A DNA stretch of 49,653 nucleotides from a virus. Where the stretch lies: positions 1-49,653 of IMG/VR virus record IMGVR_UViG_3300046467_000794; one strand, 5' to 3'. The position numbers and the translations under genes are program-made. Positions 1 to 10,806 of this stretch are shown here, piece by piece. Position 1 is the first letter of the stretch, and every line of letters starts with the position of its first letter. The notes beneath the pieces were generated by a model, which saw nothing but the letters and a program-made list of their open reading frames with translations, did no database searches and had not been told where the DNA came from.

Positions 1-3000
1 GGAATGTAAGGCGGGTCAACGGGACGACTGACAACGCTGCTATCCCCGAAGGGTCGTGCCCCTTGTTCCAGCACATTGTAGAGGGGGCCAGCGGGGTCGA
101 TGATCACATAGTCGTCCTCTTGGACGCCCTCCTCGGTCCACGAGGTCACTGCGGTGTCTTTCATCTCGTTGTCCACGTCGATGAATCCGCCGTCCTCGGC
201 TGGGTCAACGTAGGGCACGCGCCGGGTGAACACGACCTCTTGAGTCAGGAGATCAAGCAACTGCTCATTGGACTGCTCATGCGGGACAATGGCTTGCTCG
301 ATGTAGACCTCAAACTCCTCGTCACCCACGATGGCGGGGTTGGTCAAGCCAGGACGGCGTAGGATCAAGGTGGTGGCATCCTCGACCCGCTGGATTTCTG
401 CGGTGTCGAGCACCTCCCCGTTCTCATCCACCACACGCACCACGTCCCCAGCGTGGATGTTCACGTCGTCATCGTCGAACGCCCCGAGGTTGGTGGCATA
501 ACCGTCGTACACGGTCGTCAAGGCCACCAAGGTGCGGGATGCGTCGTCGTAGGAGCCCATGAACCCGCGTCGGATCTCGTAGACGTACCGCAGGGGTTCC
601 ACGAGGTCGATGATATCTATCTGGATCTGGTGCCAGCGCCGGGTTCGTCGGATGGAAGCGAACACGGACTCGTGTTCTGTTCGCGGCACCGTCGCTGCGG
701 AGAAGGGTTCGTAGTCCCGTGCGCCGATGGTGTCTGTGGTCAGCGTGTCGTAGGACTCGGCCACGACCTTGCGCTGGTCGTTGTTGATGTTCTGAACAGG
801 GCGCGGGAACGAGGGCTCAAGGAACACCCCGGAGTACGCGAAGAAGCCTGGATCACCCTTCGTGCCGTCCCCGATGGGGTCGATGTTATTTGAGGCGACC
901 CATCGGTCGGAAGGCAGCAAGCAACCCAGTGACCTGTAGAGTCTTTCGGCGCTGATCAGCGTCCCGCTAAGGTGGTAGACCTCCTTATCGTCCCCGAAGT
1001 GAATCTCCTTCCACGAGGCCCACCAATCGGGGTAAGCGTCGGTCTGCAAGTACGTGCAGACACCAGCAACCGGGTCCGTTCGTATACCGCCACTGGAGTC
1101 CGGCTGGTACATGCGCCCGTACACCACAGCCTTCTTTCGGGGGTAGAACTCCGTGTTGTCCTGGGGCGTGGGTATCCCCGCTACCATTTCGTCCGCGCCT
1201 ACTGGGAAGAACCCCTCAATGTCGTGAACCAAGTTAGATCCAGCCGAGAAGACACGCCAAACGTCATCAGCAGCCAGTGGGGAGAGGCCATTAATGTCGA
1301 GTGCGGGGTCAAGCATGGTGGCATTGCGGTTGCCTATCGTGATGGACTGGAATCCAGCCATCAGATCATGAGCGCCGTCCCGCATCTCGGGGCCGAGCAA
1401 GTTGTTGCCTGGGAGGTGTGATCCCATCTGCCGTATGCCGAAATAGGTCATGCCAGAGACGTTGCCTCCGACGTGGAGAGCAACAGCAGCCCAGAAGTCC
1501 GCAGGGTCCAGCGTGTCGTCGTCGGCATACCTCGGGCCGGTAGTCGGGTCTACCGTCACGTTCGTGTTGATGACGAGGGTTCCAGTCGCGTAGTCCCAGT
1601 CAGTGACGCTGGAGTAGGCGACGGAGTACACGCTGTCAGCGTCCACGATCCATCCCGTATTCGCCGGGTCAGGGCCAGACCCATCCACGTCCTCGGAGTA
1701 CGAGGCGTACTGGTTCTTGAGGATCAGGTACAGCCTGCCGCTGGCCCCCCACCCGTGTCCGGCTGTGCCCGAGGTAGGTGCGCTTGGGCTCCCCATCACT
1801 GTGAGTACACCAGTCAAGGTGATGGTTTCAGCGTCTTCGTCGAAGGCACTGATCGTGGGGAAGGTGAGGTCCACGAAGCCGTCCCCGGCGGGGAGGTAGT
1901 CCGCTCCGCTGCTGCCCGCTGTGGGATCGGTGGTGTTTCCGTCCCAGGTGTCCGCTGACGGTCCAGTAGCCTGCGATGCCGGGAACGGTGCTACACCCGG
2001 CTCGTGCCACTGGCGTCCAGCGAGCAGAAGTGCGCCGACGCCTGAGACGGCGGGGTCTTCCTGCCCGCTAAGAATCATCTGACTGGTTTCCTCGGTCACG
2101 TAAGTCCCGTCACCGTCTGGGACTGCGTGCCGCACGAGGTAGGTGCCGCACTTGACCGCACCCCCGTCGAGATCAACGAATGAGGGGTTGCCCCCAATGA
2201 CACAGATGTCATTGGGGACGATGTTGGTCGGCCCCCCCACGCTGCCAGTGCCAGTGAGGAGGTAGTTCCGGTTCCCTTCCAACACGTAGGTGCCAATGTC
2301 TGTGATCACTCGGGTCAGGTCCGAGTCCCCGTCGTAGAAGGTGTAAGTCCCCGCGCAGATGATGTAGTCGCCTGCCTCACCCACTGTTGCTTGGAGGTCC
2401 GAGGAGGATGCCGCAGACAGAGTGATCCCCTCGATCTCTGTTCCGCTGGTGGGCGCGAGTGGGATGTTCCCGTGCCCTTCCCAGGACATCAACCGGACGG
2501 CACCTGTGTTCGTTCCCGCATCGAAGGTGCCGACATAGTTCAGAGTGTCTGCACTGTATCCAGGGGTCACCCCGTCGATGGTCAACCTGTTGAGGAAGGT
2601 AAGGTACAACCCCGCGCTCCCGTTGATCTCAGTTGCGTCGTTCACCGTCAACCCGGACACGCCGTTGGCGGTGATCTCCCAGACGTTCAGGGCTGCGCCC
2701 AACTCGACGGAATCCCCGTTGGCCGGGAGGTAGTCACGCGGCTTCGCGAGGGTGAAGTCGAGAAGTTCTGTGAAGGTGAGCCTGTCCCTAAGCACCGCGC
2801 ATGTCTCTGATCCGATGCAGTTACCGCCCACAACCGCATTGCTGGAGACACTCCCTGTCTCGACGTCTCCGTAGGTGTCGATGTCCAGCCTGAAGTCGTA
2901 GTTGGTGCCGATGTTCAAGCCCAGTGCGTCCTCCAGACTGTCAGTCGATCCGGGCCACCCGGTCCAGTAGTTGAGGGTGATGGTGTCGGACCCGAAGACC

Positions 3001-6000
3001 GGGTGCCCACCCGGAGAGGGAGCCTGGATGTTGCCAGTGAGCGCGTTGTAGAAGTAGGTCCGTACCAGCATCCCGTTACCTGTGACGATGGTGATGGCTC
3101 CGAGGAACGCCTCGCCGGGGTTAGCGTTGGGGTCCGGGTCATAGATCCTGATCACGAATGCGTTGAACACCCCCGCAGCCGCTCCCAGGTTGATGATGCC
3201 GTCCAGCAGTGAGAGGTCCGGCATGACCCCCGTTGAGGAGGAGTTGGTGATGGTGCTGAAGTCGATGACTGTTGTCCACGTCGATGACGGCCCATCGTAG
3301 GTCGACGCTGTCGGGATCTTGACCCCCTCGTTGCCGCCCTCAGTCTCCTCCACGTAAGCAGCCCACCCACGCAGCGTGTAGCGATGGCTTCTGTCAGCCA
3401 GCGGCATGGGGCTCTCCACTGCCCCCTTCATGGCGGGGGACACGAAACGAGGGATCTCGATGGTTCCAGGGGTGTCTGTGCCGTTCACCTCGTAGACGAC
3501 ATCCGCCACTTCCAAGATGCCCGTTGCTCCTTCCCAGAAACCAGTGCTCTCTGCTCCTTGCTCCACCTGGGAGAACAGGAGGTCAAAGCGCCTGAGATCA
3601 CCGAGCCCGGTATTGTCTGTGAGCGTGGGGTTGGCGGTATTCCACACCGTGGCCTCGTCCAGTTTCCTGTCGGTGTAGAGCGTGGCCGGGTTCTTGGGAT
3701 AACCAGCCCAGACGGTAGCCTCGTACAGTTCGCCGTCCCCGACGAAAGTCTCGTCCGGGTACACAGCCTTGAAGACCTGCTCCTCGTCACTGGGGTAATA
3801 CGCCGGGGCGTAGGGCGTCGTATAGCCCGTGTCCTCGTAGATGCCCTCCAACAGCGGGGCGACCTCGCCCAACACCTGCAACTCGTTCGGGACACCCTTC
3901 ATGAACGGGATCTGTTGGTCCCCGGAGTCGTCTTTGTCCTCGCCCAGCAAGCAGGGTAGTTTCAGCGGCTCCGTGTCCGTGTTGATGAACTGGACACTCC
4001 CCTCGACGCAGGTGAGCGGGTCGGGAGGCTTCTGCCCAAATAGGGCCTGTAGGTCCAGAAAGAAGTTGTCGTCAGGACCGGGCAGTGTGACGTCTTTGAA
4101 GTTGCCCTGGAGTTTGCCCAGACCGAGATCGAACCGCATCCGATAGTTGGGGATGGCCTCGGCCATGGCCGCTTGCAACTCGGCCAACTCTTCTGCGTCA
4201 CTGGTGCTTGCACCGTCGTCCCATGCAGCCCCACTTCCGACACCGATGAACACGGTGTCGGCGTAGCCGTCGTCGTCTGAAATCACGGTGTCAAGGCGAT
4301 CTGTGGAAGCCCCATCCACAAAGACCCCGTTGCCGCCGACCTTGTCGAAGGAACTTCCGCCGTCGTCTGTGGTGCCCAGAATCAGGACACAGCCCGCCAA
4401 CACCGACTCGACGTAGATGCCGTTGCCGTCCGAGTCCTTGAGGGAGTACACAGAACCATCAGGCTTGCCGTAGTTGGCCCGCTGACCTACCTCAAAGACT
4501 GGGGTCGCCATGTCTGGGTTCCCGGACTCCAGTGAGTACACGGTGCCCGTGGGGTTGGTGGACGTCACCATGTCTGAGACGTCGGGGAAGCCCGTGTCAG
4601 GATCGATGGGAAACTCACCCAGCGTCAATGGGGTCGCCACGATGGTTGCGTAGCCGACCGTGATGATCCCAAGGGCGGTGTCCAACTCTGTGGACCCGCT
4701 CGGGTAGTAGGCCCACACCCGCCCTCGTGCCTGCCGGGGCTGTGCATTGACCTCGATGATGTTGGGAATCTCACCCAGCGCGTTGTTGGAGACCACACCG
4801 TTCGGCTTGAAGGTGGTGCTGACCGTTTGTTCGCTGGTCTCACCCGGTTCCGGCCCAGGCACTTCGATGTCCCGTCCGGGGGTGAAGAAACCGGGGTACT
4901 GGGTCGCCGGGTCATAGTTGATGCCAGGGAACAGCCGGGAGAAGTGCTCCGTCTCGGTCGGGAACAGCCGGGAGAAGCGGTGGTCCTCCCACATGCCGTC
5001 GAAGTTGCCCTTGAACGTAAGGACCGGGAACATGAACGTGCCACTGAAATCAAAGATCGGCTTGCCGAGTTTGACCAACACCCGGTCGTCCATGTCGTTC
5101 TTGATGTACCGATGCTGCTGGTCAACAAAGAAGGTGAACAGAGCCGGGTCCATGGTCGGCCCGCTTGTCTCGCCCGGACGTCCTTCAGGGACAGCGGCGT
5201 CGGGGAAGGGAACTTCTGCTGCCGGGGGCAGGTAGATGATGTCCTTGGTTCGGAAGTAGCCGTCGTTAGATGCAAACGCAGAGGGAGCCCAGGCGTCGAT
5301 GATCTCACGCCACAACAGTCTGTTGTTGAGGTTCCCGGTGATCGCGTCCTCGTAGCCCGGTGGCGAGTACCTCTTGTCGTGCCCGATGAAGAACCGGAAC
5401 TTGCCGTCCCGGTCCCCGATGATCCTGCCGTCAATGGCCTCAAGCACCTGCTCAAAGGCCAGGATGACCCCGTTGAAGAACTCGACGAAGACCCGCGCTC
5501 CCCGGTCTTGGTTAGCCGCATCTTCGGCCCCACCCCGTAAACCGAAACCACCTTTCTTGGAGATGTCCTCTGCCCCGGCGGTGAAGAACGCGGGGCCGCC
5601 CGAGTATGGGATCACACCTTGCTTGGCGGACACAACGGACACTTCCCCGAGGTACTCCTCCATCATCTGGATCGAGTAGAAGAACGAGTCTTGGCTACGG
5701 TAGGAGTACTGTGCCTTCAGCACGGCACCCAGCAGTCGGTTCTCCACCGACGGTGTGACCATGTAGAGGTACCGCCCACGGTACACGGGGTACAGGACAG
5801 CCCCGTCCGCTGCCGTCGGACCCACTGCAATGAGCCTCGTGTAGCGGAAATGGAGGTACTGCCCAGGCTGCAACGCTGCCTGGGTGGGGTGTTGGAACAC
5901 AACATCGCCGGATGCAGGGTCCACGGTGTAGTCCATGCCCTCGACCAAGACCTTGCCCGGAAGGTCTGTGCCATCGCTGTCCACGCGGCCCATCAGGAAC

Positions 6001-9000
6001 AGGTCGTATTCCTCGGAGGGGACGAAGGGGCTGATCCCCCTGAACTCGACCGGAGCGGGAGCGTAGACCTGCCGCACTGACACCCTGACTTCTTCGCTGT
6101 TGTCGTGCGCCTTGTAGGCTGGCGTTCCCAACTGGACGAGGGTGTTGTACCCGTCCTCTGACATGGCAGAAGCCACGATAAGGTAGGGGTAGCCACCGAT
6201 CTCAAGGAGATGGTTCGTTTTCATCCACTGGCGAACATCCCCGTAGAAGATCGCGGTGACTTGCCCCTTGTCCATCTCCAGTAGTGGGGTCACGGCTGTG
6301 TCGAGAGTAGGCATGAACCCAGGCGAACCGCCTCGACTCACGCTTACAAGGAAGTCGGAAAGGGTGAGCCCCGCATCGCGCCCAGGAGCGCGGCTGCCTG
6401 CTTCCCGTTCGGGAGGGGGAAAGACGGTTACCGTTGTTTCGTCTGTGTCCGCTTGGTAGATGCTGGAGTCGATGTAAAGGAAGGTCGGCCCCAGTACCAT
6501 CAGAAGGCCCGCCAGGAAGTCCCCTGTGCGGTCTGTCTCCAGGGTGAAGGTGCTGGCCTCCGCTTCGATCCAGAAGGGCTTACGGAACACGGGAGGCGTG
6601 CTTACGGTGTACGCGGACTCGCCCCCAAAGGCTTCCAGCACCCCGTAGTTGATCTTCACCACGGTCTCGGCGTCAGTCTCAAGAAGCGCCGCAGCCTCGT
6701 CGATGATGGTGATGACGTTGTCGATTGCCGTAGCGTTGGACACCCCGGCAAAGTTCATCAGATTCGAGCCGACCCACATGAACTCCTCCACCTTCTCGGA
6801 GACGGTTCTCTCTGTGGGGTTGAATGACCACTGGGTGTCATTGATGTAGGTGGCTACCTCCAGGGTCACCATGAGAGACAAGAACTCGGTGATCTCGATC
6901 TCGTCGCCGTTGTCGTCGAGGGCCTTGTCGCCGTTGGTGTCAGCCTGGAAGTAGTTGACCTCGACGATCTGCCACTCCCGGAGCGGCTTGTTGAACAAGA
7001 CACTCCCGTTCATGGGGTTGGTGACCACGTCGAGTTTGTTCTCTGTGACCATCTGCTCGACGAGGTACGCGGTCTTTCCCGCCTCGGCGGTAGCAGCCCC
7101 AGTGGGGATGCTGATCTCGCCGTCGGAGCCGTTGATCTCGCACTCCTTGCTGGGCAGATCATCGGGATTGAGGAACAACTGGTCGAAGTAGACCGGGCTA
7201 CCTCCGAGTTCACTCACCACGTCCACTCCAACGAGGATTTCTCCCGTGGAGGTGTCTACGTCGATGTCCCCGACGTTCACTGATCCCACGTTCAGGGTCA
7301 GGTTCCCGTCGGTAGTGGAGAAGGGCATGGCCCCTACGCGGATCTGGAAGTAGGAGGCCGTGACCGAGAGGGTCAGGTGAGGATCGGTGAGGTCCGGGCA
7401 CACCAGCCCGGACGCCATGACCAAGCCAAGGTTCACACCCCGCACGAGGTAGGTGGGAACCAACTCAAAATCGACCAGTGGGAACTGAGGCTCCAGACCG
7501 AAACGCAGGCGGACAACGCGATTGGAAGCGATGGCATCGACGACAATGGCGTTGAGAGGGAGGGGCGCAGTGCCATCGTGCCCAACCACACCTGCTGAGG
7601 TCAGAACCCGGACCTTGAAGGGCTCCTCCGGGAAGTGGTTGGTCACAACCCGCTGCACGTCTGCCAGCAGGGTCAGATCAACATCGTCCCTCGTCTGGGC
7701 CTTGTAGATGCGCCATTGGGCTGAACTTTCGGTAGCCGCGAAGGTCGGGGATACGGTGAAGGTCGCGGGACTCACCGAGGTGCCCTTGAAGGTGATCGTG
7801 TAGATGCCTTCCCCGTCGCCACCCAGGATGTGCAGGAGGTAGCCCGGTTCAACTGCGTCATAGAGCGCCGTCTGGTCCGAGACGTTCATGTCATAGAACG
7901 CTGAGATCCCGCTGTTGAACGTGCCCTTGCCGCCTGCTGCGACCTCCTCTCCCTCTGGGGTCACCAACTCCGCTTGACCCGGCTGGCCTTCGCCGGGCAT
8001 CAAGAAATCAATGGTGAAGTCGTCCGGGGAACCCGTGAAATCAGCGGGGAGGGTCTGTCCAACAACGTCAGTCGCTCTCCGAAGATTCAACCCAAAGGTG
8101 GTGTCGTCCATCGCGAGGGGGTCAACCGTCTCCGGGAACACCGCGACATGCTCCAGTTGAAGGGTGGAGGTGGGGTACGGAACCTGCGTCCCCGAGGTGG
8201 TGCCTTCAGCGGACCAGATGAGGCGGTCGTTTACCCAGTCGTAGACAACTCCCACGTCCAGGGTCGTCTGGTAGTTCTCCATGTCGATGAAAAGGATCCC
8301 CAGCACCACTTGGAAGTGGGAGACGTCCGAGTAGCCGGGAACGTCCAGCAGAGGGGGCGGTGTCAGTGTGAGAAAGGGGTTGGCAGGGATGCTGTCAGAC
8401 AACAGAGTGTCGTCGAGGCGGTCCACGGCTCGGACATCTGGGATGCTTGCCGTGCGGTCCATGTTCACGGGGCTGCGGAACACTCCAATGTAAGACCCGT
8501 TGTCCGGCAGCCAGCGGAAGCGATCCTCCGCGTCGTCCATGTCCACGCGCCATCCGGGCAAGAAGCCCAGTGCTGCGTGTCCTGAGAGATCAGTTTGATC
8601 AGTGTCCGGGTAGGCACCGTTGGGATCGTTCCACCCGATCTCCACTGATCCTGTGCTCAAGTTGTCGGCTTGCAGGAAGATCCGGCCTCGGATCACACCA
8701 ACATTGGCGGCGGGCAACGCTGGTGTGGAGTTGGCGATCATATCTGCCACCACATCTTCGGCAGAGTAATCAGCAGCGATGCCTGTGGGGTTGAGGGTGA
8801 TCGCGCCCCACTCGTAGGGGACGTTGTCGATGGCGAAGCGGATGATCTCACTGCCTATGAAGGTGTAGTCCTCACGGAATCGGGAGAAGATACGCGCCTC
8901 GTCTGCGTAGACCGAGGGGATCGCTTCTGCCGACCGGAAGTAGAGAGGCTCATCGCGTACTGGCCGTCGTCGGAACTGGATGCGCGAGGCGTTCTCGTAG

Positions 9001-10796
9001 CCCGAGGGCTGGAGGCTTGCGTCCTCGACCGTCATCCGGGAGATCTCCACCTCATTCCGGGGCACTTGGAACCTATGAGTCTTCAAGTCCTCGTCGTACT
9101 CAAGGACATCCAAGTTCTCGTAGGCGTACTCCTTGCTGAAAAGGAAGGTGTCTCCGTACAGGCGTGTGGCCCCGCCTCCGCTGATCCGACGCACGAGGCC
9201 ACAGCCCCTTGGGCGCGTTTGCGGGGGGTTGGACGCGATGTTGGCTGCTGTGGGGGTCTCCCCCGTACCGTCCTCCTCCCAGCGGATGCCACTGATGCCC
9301 GGAGGGGGCAAGCACACGGCCCGAGGCACCCAGACCTTGCCACTCATCTCCACCACAGCGTGGGTGCCGTCCAGGGGTTGTCCTGCCTCGTTCAGCGCCG
9401 CTATGGGTGCCTTGAGGGGGAGGGGCTGGGTGTTGAGCGCCAGCCCGTCGAAGTACAGGCGTGCTCCGAGGTAGGGGATCTCGTAGTCAGCGGGGTCCGT
9501 CGGGGTTTCTGCTCCGGGAGTGCAGCGAGCGATGTCTGCATCGGAGAGTACGATCTTGCCAGTCGCCTTGCTCCACTGGAAGGAACCTGTAGTGACCCCC
9601 GATGGGGCATCGAGATCAGCATCCGTTTCCACAGGGATTGGGGTCAGGTATCGCCTTGACCCGATCCGCAGAAAGGGCCGGTCTGTGGCCTCGGGGGTGG
9701 GGGACAACGACGGGAAGCCCTGGTTGGACCCGGTGGGAAAGTCCACCATGGCACCCATGTCGCCATCAGCATCCGGCAGGTAGGTTTCCGCGTTGTACCA
9801 GAGGTCGCGCCCCGCTTCGTCTGTTGCGAAGGCCGGGTTGAGGAGCAACACACCAGCAGTGACACCCACAACCGCATTGAAGGCGTCCCAGGCACCATTC
9901 CAATCGCCGCTGGCGTTTGCATCGGACACGACGAGGATGTTCAAAGGCGTGCTGTCTGCGTCTGCATAGAGCCCGCAGCGCACCAACGCGAACGCATCAG
10001 GGTCAGCGGAGTCACCCGGAAGTTGATCATTGATCTCAAAACGGGAGACCGGCGGCACCAACTTGTACTCTTCCTCTGGCATCACCGCGCCCAGCGTTTG
10101 CGCGGCCCCTCCCCTCAAAGGGAGCCATCGAGAAGTCTTGCCGTCCCACCCAAAGCGAGTCATGGCGGGATCGTTCTTCGTCCACCAAAAGGCGGGACTC
10201 GCCAACAGGTAGGCCGTCGCTACGATGGCATCTCCCCGCTCCGCAGAGAAACCCCCCTCCAGGGCGAGGATGGCAGTTGCGTCGAGTGTGACCTTCCCGA
10301 TGGTGGGATCATCATTGATGACCCCGCACACGATGACCTCGGGAAGAGGAAGAACCTTGAGGACTGTGATGGAAATGACTTCCGAGATGTCGCGCTGGCC
10401 TTCATCTCGGATGTAAAAGGAGGTGGTTCCGTCATTGTATAGAGGGATAGCAGTCGGTACCGGCAACGTGTCGGGGATGGGGTCTCCAGTAGAGGAGCCG
10501 CCCACGATAGCCATCGTGACGTCTTCAACCGTGCTTAGAGAGCCTGTGCTCGCCGCGAAGACGCAGTACTGCTCGGTCCCCTGCTGGGATTCCGGCTTCT
10601 CCAGCACCGCAGCCCGGTACATGTCCGCATAGGGCTCCACAGGCTCCACTGGGATTACTTGGTAGCCCAAAGCGGTCATCGTATCGGGCAGGATGTGGTC
10701 GCGGTCTACACCTGTGACCGCTTCGTTGGAGTCCTGGGCATTACCGGACGCCACACGGGCAGGACGAAGCACATAACCGTTGAGATTGAAACCCAC
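1..10796 (-). CDS. Giant virion/baseplate-associated protein, 3' end beyond window
   Basis: I translated the complementary strand codon by codon from a GTG at 10796 to the left edge and met no stop: 3598 sense codons, with the true C-terminus outside the window. The GTG start is chosen because GAGGG lies 7 bases upstream and the frame is closed by a TGA shortly before. The preceding gene ends 10 bases away. The sequence is rich in Asp, Gly, Pro and Thr, has no signal peptide or long hydrophobic segment, and alternates beta-rich stretches, as in phage fibre or baseplate proteins. An 11-residue in-frame duplication (HFSRLFP repeated) lies near residue 1950, a VYSL pair near 2080-2120, and a GDVVRVVDENG-type module near 3440. 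It closes the tail operon, after spike and hub, so a baseplate periphery or host-contact role is inferred. No enzymatic motif was recognised. Confidence 0.9.
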   Translation of the reverse strand, partial: MGFNLNGYVLRPARVASGNAQDSNEAVTGVDRDHILPDTMTALGYQVIPVEPVEPYADMYRAAVLEKPESQQGTEQYCVFAASTGSLSTVEDVTMAIVGGSSTGDPIPDTLPVPTAIPLYNDGTTSFYIRDEGQRDISEVISITVLKVLPLPEVIVCGVINDDPTIGKVTLDATAILALEGGFSAERGDAIVATAYLLASPAFWWTKNDPAMTRFGWDGKTSRWLPLRGGAAQTLGAVMPEEEYKLVPPVSRFEINDQLPGDSADPDAFALVRCGLYADADSTPLNILVVSDANASGDWNGAWDAFNAVVGVTAGVLLLNPAFATDEAGRDLWYNAETYLPDADGDMGAMVDFPTGSNQGFPSLSPTPEATDRPFLRIGSRRYLTPIPVETDADLDAPSGVTTGSFQWSKATGKIVLSDADIARCTPGAETPTDPADYEIPYLGARLYFDGLALNTQPLPLKAPIAALNEAGQPLDGTHAVVEMSGKVWVPRAVCLPPPGISGIRWEEDGTGETPTAANIASNPPQTRPRGCGLVRRISGGGATRLYGDTFLFSKEYAYENLDVLEYDEDLKTHRFQVPRNEVEISRMTVEDASLQPSGYENASRIQFRRRPVRDEPLYFRSAEAIPSVYADEARIFSRFREDYTFIGSEIIRFAIDNVPYEWGAITLNPTGIAADYSAEDVVADMIANSTPALPAANVGVIRGRIFLQADNLSTGSVEIGWNDPNGAYPDTDQTDLSGHAALGFLPGWRVDMDDAEDRFRWLPDNGSYIGVFRSPVNMDRTASIPDVRAVDRLDDTLLSDSIPANPFLTLTPPPLLDVPGYSDVSHFQVVLGILFIDMENYQTTLDVGVVYDWVNDRLIWSAEGTTSGTQVPYPTSTLQLEHVAVFPETVDPLAMDDTTFGLNLRRATDVVGQTLPADFTGSPDDFTIDFLMPGEGQPGQAELVTPEGEEVAAGGKGTFNSGISAFYDMNVSDQTALYDAVEPGYLLHILGGDGEGIYTITFKGTSVSPATFTVSPTFAATESSAQWRIYKAQTRDDVDLTLLADVQRVVTNHFPEEPFKVRVLTSAGVVGHDGTAPLPLNAIVVDAIASNRVVRLRFGLEPQFPLVDFELVPTYLVRGVNLGLVMASGLVCPDLTDPHLTLSVTASYFQIRVGAMPFSTTDGNLTLNVGSVNVGDIDVDTSTGEILVGVDVVSELGGSPVYFDQLFLNPDDLPSKECEINGSDGEISIPTGAATAEAGKTAYLVEQMVTENKLDVVTNPMNGSVLFNKPLREWQIVEVNYFQADTNGDKALDDNGDEIEITEFLSLMVTLEVATYINDTQWSFNPTERTVSEKVEEFMWVGSNLMNFAGVSNATAIDNVITIIDEAAALLETDAETVVKINYGVLEAFGGESAYTVSTPPVFRKPFWIEAEASTFTLETDRTGDFLAGLLMVLGPTFLYIDSSIYQADTDETTVTVFPPPEREAGSRAPGRDAGLTLSDFLVSVSRGGSPGFMPTLDTAVTPLLEMDKGQVTAIFYGDVRQWMKTNHLLEIGGYPYLIVASAMSEDGYNTLVQLGTPAYKAHDNSEEVRVSVRQVYAPAPVEFRGISPFVPSEEYDLFLMGRVDSDGTDLPGKVLVEGMDYTVDPASGDVVFQHPTQAALQPGQYLHFRYTRLIAVGPTAADGAVLYPVYRGRYLYMVTPSVENRLLGAVLKAQYSYRSQDSFFYSIQMMEEYLGEVSVVSAKQGVIPYSGGPAFFTAGAEDISKKGGFGLRGGAEDAANQDRGARVFVEFFNGVILAFEQVLEAIDGRIIGDRDGKFRFFIGHDKRYSPPGYEDAITGNLNNRLLWREIIDAWAPSAFASNDGYFRTKDIIYLPPAAEVPFPDAAVPEGRPGETSGPTMDPALFTFFVDQQHRYIKNDMDDRVLVKLGKPIFDFSGTFMFPVLTFKGNFDGMWEDHRFSRLFPTETEHFSRLFPGINYDPATQYPGFFTPGRDIEVPGPEPGETSEQTVSTTFKPNGVVSNNALGEIPNIIEVNAQPRQARGRVWAYYPSGSTELDTALGIITVGYATIVATPLTLGEFPIDPDTGFPDVSDMVTSTNPTGTVYSLESGNPDMATPVFEVGQRANYGKPDGSVYSLKDSDGNGIYVESVLAGCVLILGTTDDGGSSFDKVGGNGVFVDGASTDRLDTVISDDDGYADTVFIGVGSGAAWDDGASTSDAEELAELQAAMAEAIPNYRMRFDLGLGKLQGNFKDVTLPGPDDNFFLDLQALFGQKPPDPLTCVEGSVQFINTDTEPLKLPCLLGEDKDDSGDQQIPFMKGVPNELQVLGEVAPLLEGIYEDTGYTTPYAPAYYPSDEEQVFKAVYPDETFVGDGELYEATVWAGYPKNPATLYTDRKLDEATVWNTANPTLTDNTGLGDLRRFDLLFSQVEQGAESTGFWEGATGILEVADVVYEVNGTDTPGTIEIPRFVSPAMKGAVESPMPLADRSHRYTLRGWAAYVEETEGGNEGVKIPTASTYDGPSSTWTTVIDFSTITNSSSTGVMPDLSLLDGIINLGAAAGVFNAFVIRIYDPDPNANPGEAFLGAITIVTGNGMLVRTYFYNALTGNIQAPSPGGHPVFGSDTITLNYWTGWPGSTDSLEDALGLNIGTNYDFRLDIDTYGDVETGSVSSNAVVGGNCIGSETCAVLRDRLTFTELLDFTLAKPRDYLPANGDSVELGAALNVWEITANGVSGLTVNDATEINGSAGLYLTFLNRLTIDGVTPGYSADTLNYVGTFDAGTNTGAVRLMSWEGHGNIPLAPTSGTEIEGITLSAASSSDLQATVGEAGDYIICAGTYTFYDGDSDLTRVITDIGTYVLEGNRNYLLTGTGSVGGPTNIVPNDICVIGGNPSFVDLDGGAVKCGTYLVRHAVPDGDGTYVTEETSQMILSGQEDPAVSGVGALLLAGRQWHEPGVAPFPASQATGPSADTWDGNTTDPTAGSSGADYLPAGDGFVDLTFPTISAFDEDAETITLTGVLTVMGSPSAPTSGTAGHGWGASGRLYLILKNQYASYSEDVDGSGPDPANTGWIVDADSVYSVAYSSVTDWDYATGTLVINTNVTVDPTTGPRYADDDTLDPADFWAAVALHVGGNVSGMTYFGIRQMGSHLPGNNLLGPEMRDGAHDLMAGFQSITIGNRNATMLDPALDINGLSPLAADDVWRVFSAGSNLVHDIEGFFPVGADEMVAGIPTPQDNTEFYPRKKAVVYGRMYQPDSSGGIRTDPVAGVCTYLQTDAYPDWWASWKEIHFGDDKEVYHLSGTLISAERLYRSLGCLLPSDRWVASNNIDPIGDGTKGDPGFFAYSGVFLEPSFPRPVQNINNDQRKVVAESYDTLTTDTIGARDYEPFSAATVPRTEHESVFASIRRTRRWHQIQIDIIDLVEPLRYVYEIRRGFMGSYDDASRTLVALTTVYDGYATNLGAFDDDDVNIHAGDVVRVVDENGEVLDTAEIQRVEDATTLILRRPGLTNPAIVGDEEFEVYIEQAIVPHEQSNEQLLDLLTQEVVFTRRVPYVDPAEDGGFIDVDNEMKDTAVTSWTEEGVQEDDYVIIDPAGPLYNVLEQGARPFGDSSVVSRPVDPPYI

Positions 10797-10806
10797 GTAG
10801 CGACCC

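Noticed and set aside
8670-9659. Plus-strand frame opposite the giant gene
   Set aside because: The minus strand is open without interruption with coherent protein sequence; this frame is a shadow, as are the other 60-330 codon frames in 1-10800.
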